Below are positions 10,408 through 19,081 of a DNA stretch of 39,268 nt, piece after piece. Under the pieces are notes generated by a model. It was not told where the DNA came from. It saw only the letters and a program-made list of their open reading frames with translations, and did not search any database. How positions within the stretch are numbered: position 1 is the first letter of the stretch; each line of letters starts with the position of its first letter. The DNA comes from an uncultured archaeon (GTDB lineage Archaea > Iainarchaeota > Iainarchaeia > Iainarchaeales > Iainarchaeaceae), in NCBI GenBank assembly GCA_902386385.1, contig CABMIU010000016.1, positions 1-39,268 of the forward strand, written 5' to 3'. A program made the translations under genes and the position numbers.

Positions 10408-10531
10408 CATATCTGCCGCTGTTCTCTTTCTTGTTCGCCAGCCTTTTTTTATTTCTCTTTCCTTCCAGAGCTTGGCCTGCGAGGCATCTCAACTAAAAAG
10501 TTGCGATGTCAAGAGAAAGAAAAAGGCTGTT
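10408..10531 (+). repeat. Dispersed structured repeat, copy 1 (arms separated by ~50 nt containing a second hairpin)
   Basis: Left arm CAGCCTTTTTTTATTTCTCTTT (10439-10460), right arm AAGAGAAAGAAAAAGGCTG (10511-10529); nested CATCTCAACT-aaaa-AGTTGCGATG (10485-10508). Confidence 0.8.
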
Positions 10532-10579
10532 ATAAACCCTTATCCCCAGATTCTTTGAATCTACCTGAAGGAATTATTC

Positions 10580-11542
10580 ATGGGCACCGGTTCTGCAAGG
10601 CTGAAACTAGGGCGTGGCGTTTCCGCTTTTCGGGGTGCAGGGAAGGGGCCATTGCGGGGCAAAGCGGCGAAGGACAATGCACCGCACGGCAACGGAGGGG
10701 GGTTCCTGCATTCGCTCAGGCAGAAGCTGCGCTGGCTCGACCCATTCACTTACGTTGACGACTTCATTATGCCGGTCGTGAAAAACCTTCCGCGGCAGGG
10801 CCAGTGGGCATTGTTCGGGTTCACTTTCATTGCACTTCTTTTCGCGATTTTCAATTTCTTTGGCGGAACCATTTTTGTCGCAGGGCTCCTCGCCATTGTT
10901 TATGCTTACTGGCTTGCCTTTGAGAGGGAAAATGCCGTTGAATGGGGGATTTATGCTTTCAGCGCATTTGTTTTCGCGCTCGTCCTTTACCACTTCGTGC
11001 TCGTAGGCATCCTCGGCACTAATTTTCCCCTGATGATTGTTTACTCCGGTTCTATGGAGCCGACCCTTTACCGGGGGGACATTGTGCTGCTCGGTTCCCC
11101 TGCCGGGATAAAAGTTGCCGAAGCATATGTCGATTTCCCCGTTGCGGGAAAGCCGCTAAGGGAATATTCTGACATTGAAATTTCCCCGGATGAAAAGTAC
11201 GGGTTAAGGCAGTCCGGGATTTCAATAAGCGGCAAGGCCTACCCGTTCGATTCCCGCGGCCCGATAGTTGTTTATTATTCCGCCCTTCAGAAAAAGGAAA
11301 TAATACACCGGGCAGTGCTCAAGCTCGTTGCCCCTGATGGCAATTTCCTCATAACCTTCGGGGACAACAACACGCGCATTGACGCTGACTGCCCTCAGGG
11401 CCCGACTCCCGGGCAGTGCATCAATTATTGGCCCGTTCCCTCCAAGGATTTGAGGGGAAAATACCTTTTCCATCTCCCGTTCCTCGGCTACGCGAAGCTG
11501 GTTATTTTCGACGACCTGCCGAAAATCCTGCAGGGGAAATAA
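10580..11542 (+). CDS. Signal peptidase I (archaeal/ER S26B type)
   Basis: 'MIVYSGSMEPTLYRGDIVLL', 'KEIIHRAV', 'ITFGDNN' boxes with Ser-His type catalysis; N-terminal TM helices. Confidence 0.9.
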   Translation: MGTGSARLKLGRGVSAFRGAGKGPLRGKAAKDNAPHGNGGGFLHSLRQKLRWLDPFTYVDDFIMPVVKNLPRQGQWALFGFTFIALLFAIFNFFGGTIFVAGLLAIVYAYWLAFERENAVEWGIYAFSAFVFALVLYHFVLVGILGTNFPLMIVYSGSMEPTLYRGDIVLLGSPAGIKVAEAYVDFPVAGKPLREYSDIEISPDEKYGLRQSGISISGKAYPFDSRGPIVVYYSALQKKEIIHRAVLKLVAPDGNFLITFGDNNTRIDADCPQGPTPGQCINYWPVPSKDLRGKYLFHLPFLGYAKLVIFDDLPKILQGK

Positions 11543-11629
11543 GCTGAAAATCGGTCGTGGGTGCATGATTGTGGCTGCAGCAATGTCAATTATTTAAATG
11601 CTTGTGCATTGAATCTATTGGTGTTTAAT

Positions 11630-12376
11630 TTGGAGCTGATTTTCGAGGACGCGCAGGTTTTCAGGCGCTATATCGAGGGCATTTCAGTGCTTGTCGACGA
11701 GGCGGAGTTCGTTCTGGGTGAAACAGGCCTTTCGCTGAAGGCGACCGACCCGAGCCAGATTTCGCTTGTCGATTTCCTGCTCCCGAAAAAGGCGTTCAAG
11801 AAATTCGATGTGCCGCAGCCTACTAAAATCGGGGTTGACCTTAATTATTTCAGTCAGGTGATTGGAAGGGCAAAATCAGGGGACCAGGTAGAGCTAAGCC
11901 TTTCCGAGGACAGCTCAAAACTCTTCGTTTCATTCACCGGCTCGGCAAAGAGGAGCTTCTCGATGCCGTTGCTCGACCTCCAGAGCGCTGACCTCCCGAT
12001 GCCGCGCATTGATTTCGATTCAGAGGTGAAGGTCAAGGCGGATTGCCTGGGCGACAGCTTCAAGGACGCGGCCCTGCTCTCGACACATGTCCAGCTCCTT
12101 GTGAGCAAGGGTTCCTTCATAATAAAAGCTAACTCGAGCAAGGGAAGCATGGAAAACACCTATTCCCCGAAGGACAAGTCCGTTGTCTCAATAAAGGCAA
12201 CAGAGGACACAAAGGCGATGTTCCCGCTCGATTACCTTGTCAGCATTGCCAAGGCAACCTCTTCCGACACGGAGGTAACGCTCAAGATGAAGACCAGCGC
12301 GCCCGTGGAAATCTCCTACTCAATCGGCGACGGCAAGCTGCAGTACTTCCTCGCGCCGAGGATAGAGAGTGACTGA
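11630..12376 (+). CDS. pcn: DNA polymerase sliding clamp PCNA (paralogue 1)
   Basis: 'ATDPSQISLVDFLLP' and canonical C-terminus 'SYSIGDGKLQYFLAPRIE'. Start is TTG 11630 or GTG 11621; the tracked ATG 11561 is too far upstream. Confidence 0.93.
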   Translation: MELIFEDAQVFRRYIEGISVLVDEAEFVLGETGLSLKATDPSQISLVDFLLPKKAFKKFDVPQPTKIGVDLNYFSQVIGRAKSGDQVELSLSEDSSKLFVSFTGSAKRSFSMPLLDLQSADLPMPRIDFDSEVKVKADCLGDSFKDAALLSTHVQLLVSKGSFIIKANSSKGSMENTYSPKDKSVVSIKATEDTKAMFPLDYLVSIAKATSSDTEVTLKMKTSAPVEISYSIGDGKLQYFLAPRIESD

Positions 12377-12434
12377 ATAAATTTTTGCGGTTTTATCCCT
12401 CGCAATCCATAATTGATTCAGCAATCAAATCAGA

Positions 12435-12857
12435 TTATTCCTTTTCGATAATGTCCACAAGCTTCCTCGCGGTTATATGCGTAGGCAGGTCCAGCTCCAC
12501 AAAGTCCTTGTCCCCGCTGACAAAATAATCATGCCTTGTAGTCATCACCGCGGCCAGGATAGGTGCATCTTTTTTGTCCCTTATTATGCTGCGTGCCTTT
12601 TCAATTTCGCCCGCGTAATATGAGGACTTTATAATGGTGCATTTTTCTGTTATGGTTGAAAGCATGGCAGTTGCCTTTTCCCTGTTTCCAAGCTTCTACG
12701 CCTTCCTCTCAATTATGGCAGTGGCTTCACTCAGAACATGTTCGGGCAGCAAAAGCTCTATTTTCCCGAGGAGTGCCTGTTCAATCAGTTTCCTTTCGTT
12801 GCCCCTGAAGAAAAGGCCAGAAAGAATTACATTTGTGTCCGCTATTACCCTTGGCAT
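12435..12857 (-). pseudogene. PIN-domain (VapC-like) toxin interrupted by an in-frame TAG at 12698-12696
   Basis: My minus-strand translation: MPRVIADTNVILSGLFFRGNERKLIEQALLGKIELLLPEHVLSEATAIIERKA*KLGNREKATAMLSTITEK..., then tracked ORF ...HDYFVSGDKDFVELD. PIN acidic residues (ADTNV, SEA, GDKDF) lie on both sides of the stop. Confidence 0.85.
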
Positions 12858-12862
12858 TTGAA

Positions 12863-13129
12863 TCACTGCTTGCTGAAGAGCCTTGTTGTCTTGTTCTTTT
12901 CTGCCATCACTTCTTCGGCAAGCCTGCTCCTTGTAAGCTTTTCCTTTTTCGATATTTCCTCGAAAGGGGAAAACAGCTCCTTTAGGTCTGAAGCCTTCTT
13001 GACAAGAACCCCTGCATCTGTATCAATGAGTATCACTTGCATGCCGCTGCCCATGCCGCGTGCCTTCCTTATCCCGTTTGGGATAGTGAGCTGCCCCTTG
13101 GAAGTAATCCTTGAAGTCCCTATATACAC
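12863..13129 (-). CDS. AbrB/MazE-type (VapB-like) antitoxin
   Basis: 'TSRITSKGQLTIPNGIRKARGMGSGMQVIL' swapped-hairpin AbrB signature; GTG start; immediately upstream of the PIN toxin reading frame. Confidence 0.88.
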   Translation of the reverse strand: MYIGTSRITSKGQLTIPNGIRKARGMGSGMQVILIDTDAGVLVKKASDLKELFSPFEEISKKEKLTRSRLAEEVMAEKNKTTRLFSKQ

Positions 13130-13149
13130 AAAACCACCTTTAGTAATAC

Positions 13150-13169
13150 AAGTAATACCTGCATTACTT
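13150..13169. promoter_or_regulatory. Operator-like inverted repeat upstream of the antitoxin
   Basis: AAGTAAT-acctgc-ATTACTT perfect 7-bp inverted repeat, 21-40 nt upstream of the antitoxin GTG, with an additional TAGTAAT half-site at 13141. Confidence 0.5.
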
Positions 13170-13246
13170 AAGCTTATCGGCTGAGAAATAGCAGGCTTCC
13201 TTTGGCTGAGGGCGGAAAGCGACTGAAAATTATTTTTTGATTTGCC

Positions 13247-13603
13247 TTATTTATTTCTTAGCCTCGTAGACAAATTATCTTTGAAGCTTTCAAGGAGCAT
13301 CACAGTTGCAAGTGCGGATTTTGCAAAGTAATGGAAATCGCCAGTTGCAGACCTTAGGCCTGGTTCTGTAGTCGTTGCATATTCTGTTGTAATACTTTTT
13401 AGAGCTTCAATTTCTTGGCTTGCCATTTCTTTTAGCTTTTGGATTTCAGAGTCGGGTCTTCCCCTCAGCATTTGTTGGACTTTTTCATTTGACTCATATT
13501 CTGGCAGCAAATAAAAATCGGATTTCCTGAGCGCCAATTCCAAGTGCTCTTCCTCTATTTCTTTCATTGCTTTGTTGGCAAACTGTACCTGCTGCAAGCT
13601 CAT
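13247..13603 (-). CDS. Hypothetical protein, helical
   Basis: Intact 118-aa ORF without a recognised motif, in an otherwise unexplained minus-strand interval. Confidence 0.6.
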   Translation of the reverse strand: MSLQQVQFANKAMKEIEEEHLELALRKSDFYLLPEYESNEKVQQMLRGRPDSEIQKLKEMASQEIEALKSITTEYATTTEPGLRSATGDFHYFAKSALATVMLLESFKDNLSTRLRNK

Positions 13604-13775
13604 GCCATTCTCTATACGCCGCTGGTAAAAATTTTTTTGAAAAGCGGGATAAAATGAAGCAGCCCCTCACGGTGCCTTTCGAACCTTTCATGGGTTGTCC
13701 TGTAGCCTATCGGTTTTTTTTGCGCGTATTTGCGGGTTTCTGCCCTACTCTCTGCATGAGAGTGCATTTTCATAT

Positions 13776-14225
13776 TTACCTTTCCATTCCCGTTATTTTC
13801 CCCACGCGCCGCAGGTGCCTTTCCTCTTTGCTCGGCTCCGCCTTCATGAATGCTTCGAGGATTTTTTTCGCCTTTGCAATCGGGTAGGTGCGCGAGCCGA
13901 GGCAGATTACGTTCGCGTTGTTGTGTTCGCGTGCCGCCTTTGCGGTCGATGCATCGAAAGGGTTAGCCGCCCTTATCCCGCGAACCTTGTTCGCTGCGAT
14001 GCTCATGCCTATCCCCGTGCCGCACACGAGCAGGCCAAATGAGCCTTTTTCCGAGGCAACGGCTTTGCCGACCTTCTCCGCAAAATCAGGGTAATCTGAA
14101 GGGCTTTCGTCGTGCGTTCCGAAGTCGATTGTTTCAAATCCTTTTTTCTGCAGGAATTTCTGCAGGGCCTCTTTTGCCCTGTAACCCGCATGGTCAGAGC
14201 CGAGATAAAACCTTGATTTTTCCAT
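13776..14225 (-). CDS. rpiB: Ribose-5-phosphate isomerase B (RpiB/LacA family)
   Basis: 'FYLGSDHAGYRAKEAL', 'DYPDFAEKVGKAV', 'GLLVCGTGIGMSIAANKVRGIRAA', 'EHNNANVICLGSRT'. Confidence 0.93.
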   Translation of the reverse strand: MEKSRFYLGSDHAGYRAKEALQKFLQKKGFETIDFGTHDESPSDYPDFAEKVGKAVASEKGSFGLLVCGTGIGMSIAANKVRGIRAANPFDASTAKAAREHNNANVICLGSRTYPIAKAKKILEAFMKAEPSKEERHLRRVGKITGMER

Positions 14226-14287
14226 ATAAATCAATGCATTTGGCCACAAAAGGATTTAAACAATATAGCCTCCAATTTCCCTTTGTA

Positions 14288-15016
14288 ATGCCCATGATTG
14301 GACTTGCAAATGCCGAATTCCTGCGCTCGAGCATCGAGGCAATAGCCTCTTTTATCCCTGAGGGCAACTTCAGGTTCAACGAGAAGGGGATACACTTCAG
14401 GGGGATGGACCCGAGCCAGGTCCTGCTAGTTGATTATTCCATGGACCGCTCATTCTTCGCGCCTTATGATGTCGAGCCGTGCTTTGTCGGCATCAACCTC
14501 GAGGAAATGCGCAAAATAGTTTCAAGGGCCCTGCCAAATGACCGGGTCGAGATTGACCTCAATGACTCTGAATGCACCCTCAGCCTGAGGGGCGAGCTTG
14601 AGCGCTCTTTCAGGCTCCCGCTGATTGATGTCGCCGGGGACGAGCTCAAGCTTCCCGACGTGAAGTTTGATGCCCGTGTCGAGATGAATGCGAGGCTACT
14701 TAAGGAATCCCTGAAGGACGCGCAGCTCTTCAGCTCCAGCATCATTGTCAGGGTCAAGGGCGACAAATTCTCTCTCGAGTCAAAGGGCTCTTCAGGCAAT
14801 CTCCTCGTGAGTTCCTCGCAGAACAACGGGGTAAAGGCAAAGTCGAGGGCGGATGTCGTATCAAAGTATTCCCTTTCATATTTCATGAACATTGCAAAGG
14901 AAGCCTCGCCCGATTCGACGATAGTTCTCGAGCTCAAGAGCGATTCCCCGATGAAGGCGAGCTACATGATAGGGAAGTCCGAGATACGGTATTATCTGGC
15001 CCACATGCTCATTTGA
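14288..15016 (+). CDS. DNA polymerase sliding clamp PCNA (paralogue 2, diverged C-terminus)
   Basis: 'FRGMDPSQVLLVDYSM', PCNA-like two-domain length (242 aa), C-terminus 'SYMIGKSEIRYYLAHMLI'. Start at ATG 14288 rather than 14039. Confidence 0.9.
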   Translation: MPMIGLANAEFLRSSIEAIASFIPEGNFRFNEKGIHFRGMDPSQVLLVDYSMDRSFFAPYDVEPCFVGINLEEMRKIVSRALPNDRVEIDLNDSECTLSLRGELERSFRLPLIDVAGDELKLPDVKFDARVEMNARLLKESLKDAQLFSSSIIVRVKGDKFSLESKGSSGNLLVSSSQNNGVKAKSRADVVSKYSLSYFMNIAKEASPDSTIVLELKSDSPMKASYMIGKSEIRYYLAHMLI

Positions 15017-15073
15017 GCCCCCGATGGCAAGCTAATGCCTCGAAACTGAAAACCGGCCGCAAGAGTTGAAGTT

Positions 15074-16132
15074 ATGGCAAGCAAGTTATCCGCAGAGGAA
15101 CTCCGGCACGCTGCAAAGTATTACTTTTCGCCCGCGGCAAAGGCCGTTGTCAGGGACTCCGGCTTCACCCTGGACACTGCCCCTGATTCTGTCGTGCAGG
15201 CCGCAAAAAGCATGCTCTCCGACGCGGTTTCTGGCACGAAAAGGAAGCCTGTTTCAGCAATGCACCCTGATGTGCTTGCCGAAGAGGTGCTCGCTTTCCC
15301 CGCCGCGAAAATAATATCCTCCGCCATCGGGAGGCAGGAACTTTTCAGGAAGTTTTCAGGGTTGATTGCCGATTATGTTAGTGAATGCATCGGGAAAGAG
15401 GGCGAAGCCGGCATTCCCGATGTTGCGGCAGAGCTCGGCATTTCCGCAGAACCGCAGGGCAATGGATTTTTCCTCGTGGCCCTGAAGGATTACCTCCGCT
15501 CCGATTTCAGGGAAAAAAGCCAGAAGCTGGTGAACCAGGCTGTTTCCTCGGGCTCTGTAACCCTTTCAGGCGAAGGCCTCCGCCACCTCATTGGCTCTGT
15601 CGCAGGAAGGGAGCTGCGCGAATCCCTGGAGCAGATAAGTTCCCGGCCTTCGCACGCAAAGAACATCCCTTTGCGATTCATGGAAGCCGCAAAGGAAATA
15701 GACGCAATGCTTTCCGCAACAGCTTTAACGAAGTTCTCGCGCTCGGATTTCGGCAAGGCTGCCCCCGAAGCATTCCCGCCGTGCATGTCAAAGCTCCAGT
15801 CCGACCTTGCTTCGGGGCTAAATGTGGGGCACACAGGGAGATTCGCTTTCGCAGTTTTCCTCAATGCTATCGGCATGGATGTTGACTCAATCGTGGCGAT
15901 GTACAGGAGCACCCCGAATTTCAGCGAGAAGGTCACGCGCTACCAGGTCATGGGGCTCGTTAAGAGGGGCGGGGAAGGCTATGCCTGCCCGAGCTGCGAC
16001 AAGATGCGCACATACGCTTTATGCGTGGCTGACTGCCCGAACACAGTGAACCCGGTGCAGTTCTATCGACGTGAAGTTTTCAAGAACGCTCCCGCGCCCG
16101 CGAAAAATAGGCCTGAAAAAAGGGGTTTTTGA
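15074..16132 (+). CDS. priL: DNA primase large subunit
   Basis: C-terminal 'PPCMSKLQSDLASGLNVGHTGRFAFAVFLNAIGM', 'YACPSCDKMRTYALCVADCP' with conserved Fe-S-type cysteines; abuts priS. Confidence 0.92.
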   Translation: MASKLSAEELRHAAKYYFSPAAKAVVRDSGFTLDTAPDSVVQAAKSMLSDAVSGTKRKPVSAMHPDVLAEEVLAFPAAKIISSAIGRQELFRKFSGLIADYVSECIGKEGEAGIPDVAAELGISAEPQGNGFFLVALKDYLRSDFREKSQKLVNQAVSSGSVTLSGEGLRHLIGSVAGRELRESLEQISSRPSHAKNIPLRFMEAAKEIDAMLSATALTKFSRSDFGKAAPEAFPPCMSKLQSDLASGLNVGHTGRFAFAVFLNAIGMDVDSIVAMYRSTPNFSEKVTRYQVMGLVKRGGEGYACPSCDKMRTYALCVADCPNTVNPVQFYRREVFKNAPAPAKNRPEKRGF

Positions 16133-17419
16133 ATGGGTGCCGAGGCTTTCCTTTCCGGGGCATTGCGAGGATATTATGCTGCCAATGAAATCACGTCAGT
16201 CCCTGAAATATCCATGAGGGAATTCGGGATTGGCGAGTTTGGGCGGAAAATTTCCTCGCGGCACCTTTCCTTCAGGGACAATGCCGCTCTGAATCATTTC
16301 CTGCGGGAAAAAGCGCCTTTTTACATTTCATATTCAAACGCGCTTTACGAATTCCCTGGTGCGAGGCCGATGGAAGCGAAGAAAATGGCTGGCGCGGATT
16401 TGGTTTATGAGTTTGATGCCGATGACATAAAAACAGCGTGCAAGGAATCCCATGACTCATGGAAGTGCACCTCGCAGAAGTGCGGCAGGGAAGGCAAGGG
16501 CAGGGTGCTAGCTTGTGATGCGTGCGGCTCCGGCACAAAGGTCGAGGAATGGGTTTGCCCCGAATGCATTGCCGAGACAAGGAGGCAGACCCTTAAGCTG
16601 ATTTCCTTTTTGCGCGATGATTTCGGATTCTCGGAGGGGATTGCGGTTAATTTTTCCGGCAGCAAGGGCTTCCACATCCATGTCCGCAGCGAATCCGTGA
16701 GGGGCCTTTCAAAGGGGGCGAGGCTGGAGCTCCTCGATTATCTTACCGCGACGGGCCTAGACCTGAATTCTCTTGGCTTCCGCTATGACAAAGACCCGAA
16801 GAAGAGGAGCTTTGTCTGCCCGCGAAGGAGCCTTGCAAAGGGCTGGGCGAAGAGGATATTCCGCACGATTGAATCCGCTTTTGAATCCGGTGATGCCTCA
16901 AAACTCGCCGTGATGGGCGGAACCAGGCAGGGTGCCGCGGAAAAGCTGCTGGCGGAAAAGGAAAAAATACTCGGCCACATGGATTTTCCGCAGGGCGGTG
17001 TCCTTTTGGCGACAAAGGGCGTTGACGCAAACAAGTTCTGGGCCGCTTTCCTTGCTTCTGCAGTTGATGACGCAAAGCTCGCAAAGGAGGGCTTCGAGGG
17101 AAATGCCCTGGGCGTCGACCGCCAGACCTCGGTCGACATAAATAAAATCGTCCGCGTTCCCGGTACGCTCCACGGGTCAACAGGTTTGTGCGCAAAGGAA
17201 GTGCCTCTTGAAAAAATCCATTCCTTCGAGGCGCTCGATGAATGTGTCGTGCTGCCTGAAAGCGATGTTTTGGTTTCAAATGCAAGGGCCCCCAGATTTT
17301 ACCTGGGAAAGAAATGGTTCGGGCCTTTTTCCGGCGAAGATGTTTCGCTCCCGCTTTACGCGGCTTTTTTCCTCCTCGCGAGGGGCAACGCTTCGCTGTC
17401 CGATGAAAGCGTTCCGTAA
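16133..17419 (+). CDS. priS: DNA primase catalytic small subunit
   Basis: 'LVYEFDADDIK' catalytic acidic motif, Cys-rich Zn motif, 'NFSGSKGFHIHVRSESVRGLSKGARLELLDYL', 'DINKIVRVPGTLHGSTGL'. Confidence 0.94.
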   Translation: MGAEAFLSGALRGYYAANEITSVPEISMREFGIGEFGRKISSRHLSFRDNAALNHFLREKAPFYISYSNALYEFPGARPMEAKKMAGADLVYEFDADDIKTACKESHDSWKCTSQKCGREGKGRVLACDACGSGTKVEEWVCPECIAETRRQTLKLISFLRDDFGFSEGIAVNFSGSKGFHIHVRSESVRGLSKGARLELLDYLTATGLDLNSLGFRYDKDPKKRSFVCPRRSLAKGWAKRIFRTIESAFESGDASKLAVMGGTRQGAAEKLLAEKEKILGHMDFPQGGVLLATKGVDANKFWAAFLASAVDDAKLAKEGFEGNALGVDRQTSVDINKIVRVPGTLHGSTGLCAKEVPLEKIHSFEALDECVVLPESDVLVSNARAPRFYLGKKWFGPFSGEDVSLPLYAAFFLLARGNASLSDESVP

Positions 17420-17484
17420 AACGGCTGCAATGTTTTTCGCACCAGGTGCTTGCCAGGAATTGACGTTTCGTTGCATTGCAAAGG

Positions 17485-17612
17485 TATATGCGTAGCGTTC
17501 TCTTTCTTCAAAAGGTTTGGCAATGAAATATTTTTTTATTCTCTCTTTGCCAAACATTTTGTCGCCAGCCTTTTTATTTCTCTTTTCAAGAGAAAGAAAA
17601 AGGCTGTTTTCC
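17485..17612 (+). repeat. Dispersed structured repeat, copy 2 (with nested hairpin in its 5' part)
   Basis: CAGCCTTTTTATTTCTCTT-ttc-AAGAGAAAGAAAAAGGCTG (17566-17606, one mismatch); nested GTTTGGCAA...TTGCCAAAC (17515-17555). Confidence 0.85.
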
Positions 17613-17682
17613 GCAAATGAATGCTTTTTGAACCTTTACTGGGTTAAGTATCTGGAGGACATTAAGTTTTCTGCTGGTTTTT

Positions 17683-18231
17683 ATGGCGCTTTCCTACGAC
17701 GAGATACGGCGGATTCACAGGCTGGAGAAGAGCACCTCACGGCTCGCTGACGCGGGCCAGGACTTTTACTCCGAACTGGAGGATTTCCTCGCTGCCGAAA
17801 AGCAGGATTACCTCGCTTCGCTGAAGGATTTTTCCTCTGTAAAGGCGCGGGATTTCACGAACCTGAAGAGGATGGCCGAGGAGATTTTCGCCCTGCGAAC
17901 AAAGAAGGTGCTGAGCTCCGCCCTGACGGCGTCAAGGACACAGGAGCCGAGCGAGGACCGCATGGCAGTCCAGGAAGTGAAGCTTTACCGTGACGTCATT
18001 TCAATGCTCGAGAAGCACAACCGCATTCTCGATGGCGTTTTTTCAGAGAAAGGGAGGGGCGAATCCGGCAAGGATTTAAATACCCTTTCTGTCGAGATTC
18101 TTTCAGAAGTGCCTGAATTTGTCGGCACTGACATGAAAGTGTACGGCCCTTTCAGGAAAGGGCAGTCTGTTTCCCTTCCAGCGAAGATTGCGAGGCTCCT
18201 TTCCTCGCAGAAGCTCGCGGAGGAGAAATGA
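17683..18231 (+). CDS. GINS complex subunit (archaeal Gins51/Gins15-like)
   Basis: 'FYSELEDFLAAEKQDYLASL', 'EEIFALRTKKVLSSAL', C-terminal 'VPEFVGTDMKVYGPFRKGQSVSLPAKIARLL'; downstream of priS. Confidence 0.85.
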   Translation: MALSYDEIRRIHRLEKSTSRLADAGQDFYSELEDFLAAEKQDYLASLKDFSSVKARDFTNLKRMAEEIFALRTKKVLSSALTASRTQEPSEDRMAVQEVKLYRDVISMLEKHNRILDGVFSEKGRGESGKDLNTLSVEILSEVPEFVGTDMKVYGPFRKGQSVSLPAKIARLLSSQKLAEEK

Positions 18232-18270
18232 ATTTCGGTTCTTTATTTTTTTTGCCAGAGGTGTTTTGCT

Positions 18271-19044
18271 TTGCCTGAAGTCCAGATTCCCGAAGTCGGA
18301 GAAATTGTCATAGGCCGCATTGTCAAGGTCCTTGATTACGGCGTTTTCCTCGAGCTGCTGGAGTATGAAGGCGTGCAGGGGTTTGTCCACATTTCGAATG
18401 TCAGCTCAAGCTGGATAAAGAACATAAGGAATTTTGTCAAGGAAGGCCAGGTGAGGGCGGGAAAAGTAACGAACATAGACCGCCAGAGGGGGCAGATAGA
18501 CATTTCCCTCACGAAGGTTTCTGCAACGCAGCAGCGCGAGAAGATTGAGGAGTTCAGGCAGGCAAAGAGGAGCCAGAAGCTCATCGAGCTGCTCGCAGGC
18601 CAGATAAAGGAGGCGCCGGAAGTGGCGATGAAGGAAGTCGCCGAGCCGCTGCTCCAGCATTATGATTCGCTTTACGATGCTTTCCTCGCGATACTCGCGG
18701 ATGAATCATTGCTTTCGCTTGTCCCGAAGAAGTGGGCATCCCACCTGAAGGAAATCGTTTCAAAGAATTACGAGCTCCCGAGGAAAACCGTGAGGGGCCA
18801 GATAACGATAAGCATTCCCGGCCCGGAAGGCGTCGAGCATCTGAGGAAAGCCCTTCAGGCCGGCCAGAAGAAAGGCGGGAAGAGCGCCGAGGTTTTTTAT
18901 GACGGTTCGGGCAAATACGATTTGCGCGTTACTTCCTCCGATTACAAGAGCGCGGAGAAGCTCCTGAAATCAGTTTCGGATGAAATAGCCTCGCAGGCCT
19001 CTTCCTCCGGCGGGAAGGCGGAGTTCGTGAGGATTGAGGGCTGA
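18271..19044 (+). CDS. eif2a: Translation initiation factor aIF2 alpha subunit
   Basis: S1 domain 'PEVGEIVIGRIVKVLDYGVFLELLEYEGVQGFVHISNVSSSWIKNIRNFVKEGQ' plus the aIF2-alpha C-terminal domain. Confidence 0.96.
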   Translation: MPEVQIPEVGEIVIGRIVKVLDYGVFLELLEYEGVQGFVHISNVSSSWIKNIRNFVKEGQVRAGKVTNIDRQRGQIDISLTKVSATQQREKIEEFRQAKRSQKLIELLAGQIKEAPEVAMKEVAEPLLQHYDSLYDAFLAILADESLLSLVPKKWASHLKEIVSKNYELPRKTVRGQITISIPGPEGVEHLRKALQAGQKKGGKSAEVFYDGSGKYDLRVTSSDYKSAEKLLKSVSDEIASQASSSGGKAEFVRIEG

Positions 19045-19081
19045 ATTTTTTTGGATGATTTCTGTTCCGGGGTTGGTTTGA

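Noticed and set aside
12435-12857. TAG reassignment (pyrrolysine or stop-codon recoding)
   Set aside because: Only one example, at a position following an ordinary Ala; aRF1 has canonical stop-recognition motifs and a neighbouring gene seems to terminate at TAG. Kept only as a test, not a claim.
12634-13184. Tracked + strand ORFs 12634-12861 and 12738-13184
   Set aside because: They are antisense to the interrupted PIN toxin and AbrB-type antitoxin, whose conserved motifs show that minus is the coding strand.
14039-14287. N-terminal extension of PCNA2 from 14039
   Set aside because: It overlaps rpiB on the opposite strand and lacks PCNA similarity; ATG 14288 gives a normal clamp length.
16743-17285. 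Long antisense ORFs opposite priS (e.g. 16743-17285, 16783-17139)
   Set aside because: Composition (His/Arg/Pro or Ser-rich) is typical of shadow ORFs; the + strand encodes conserved PriS.
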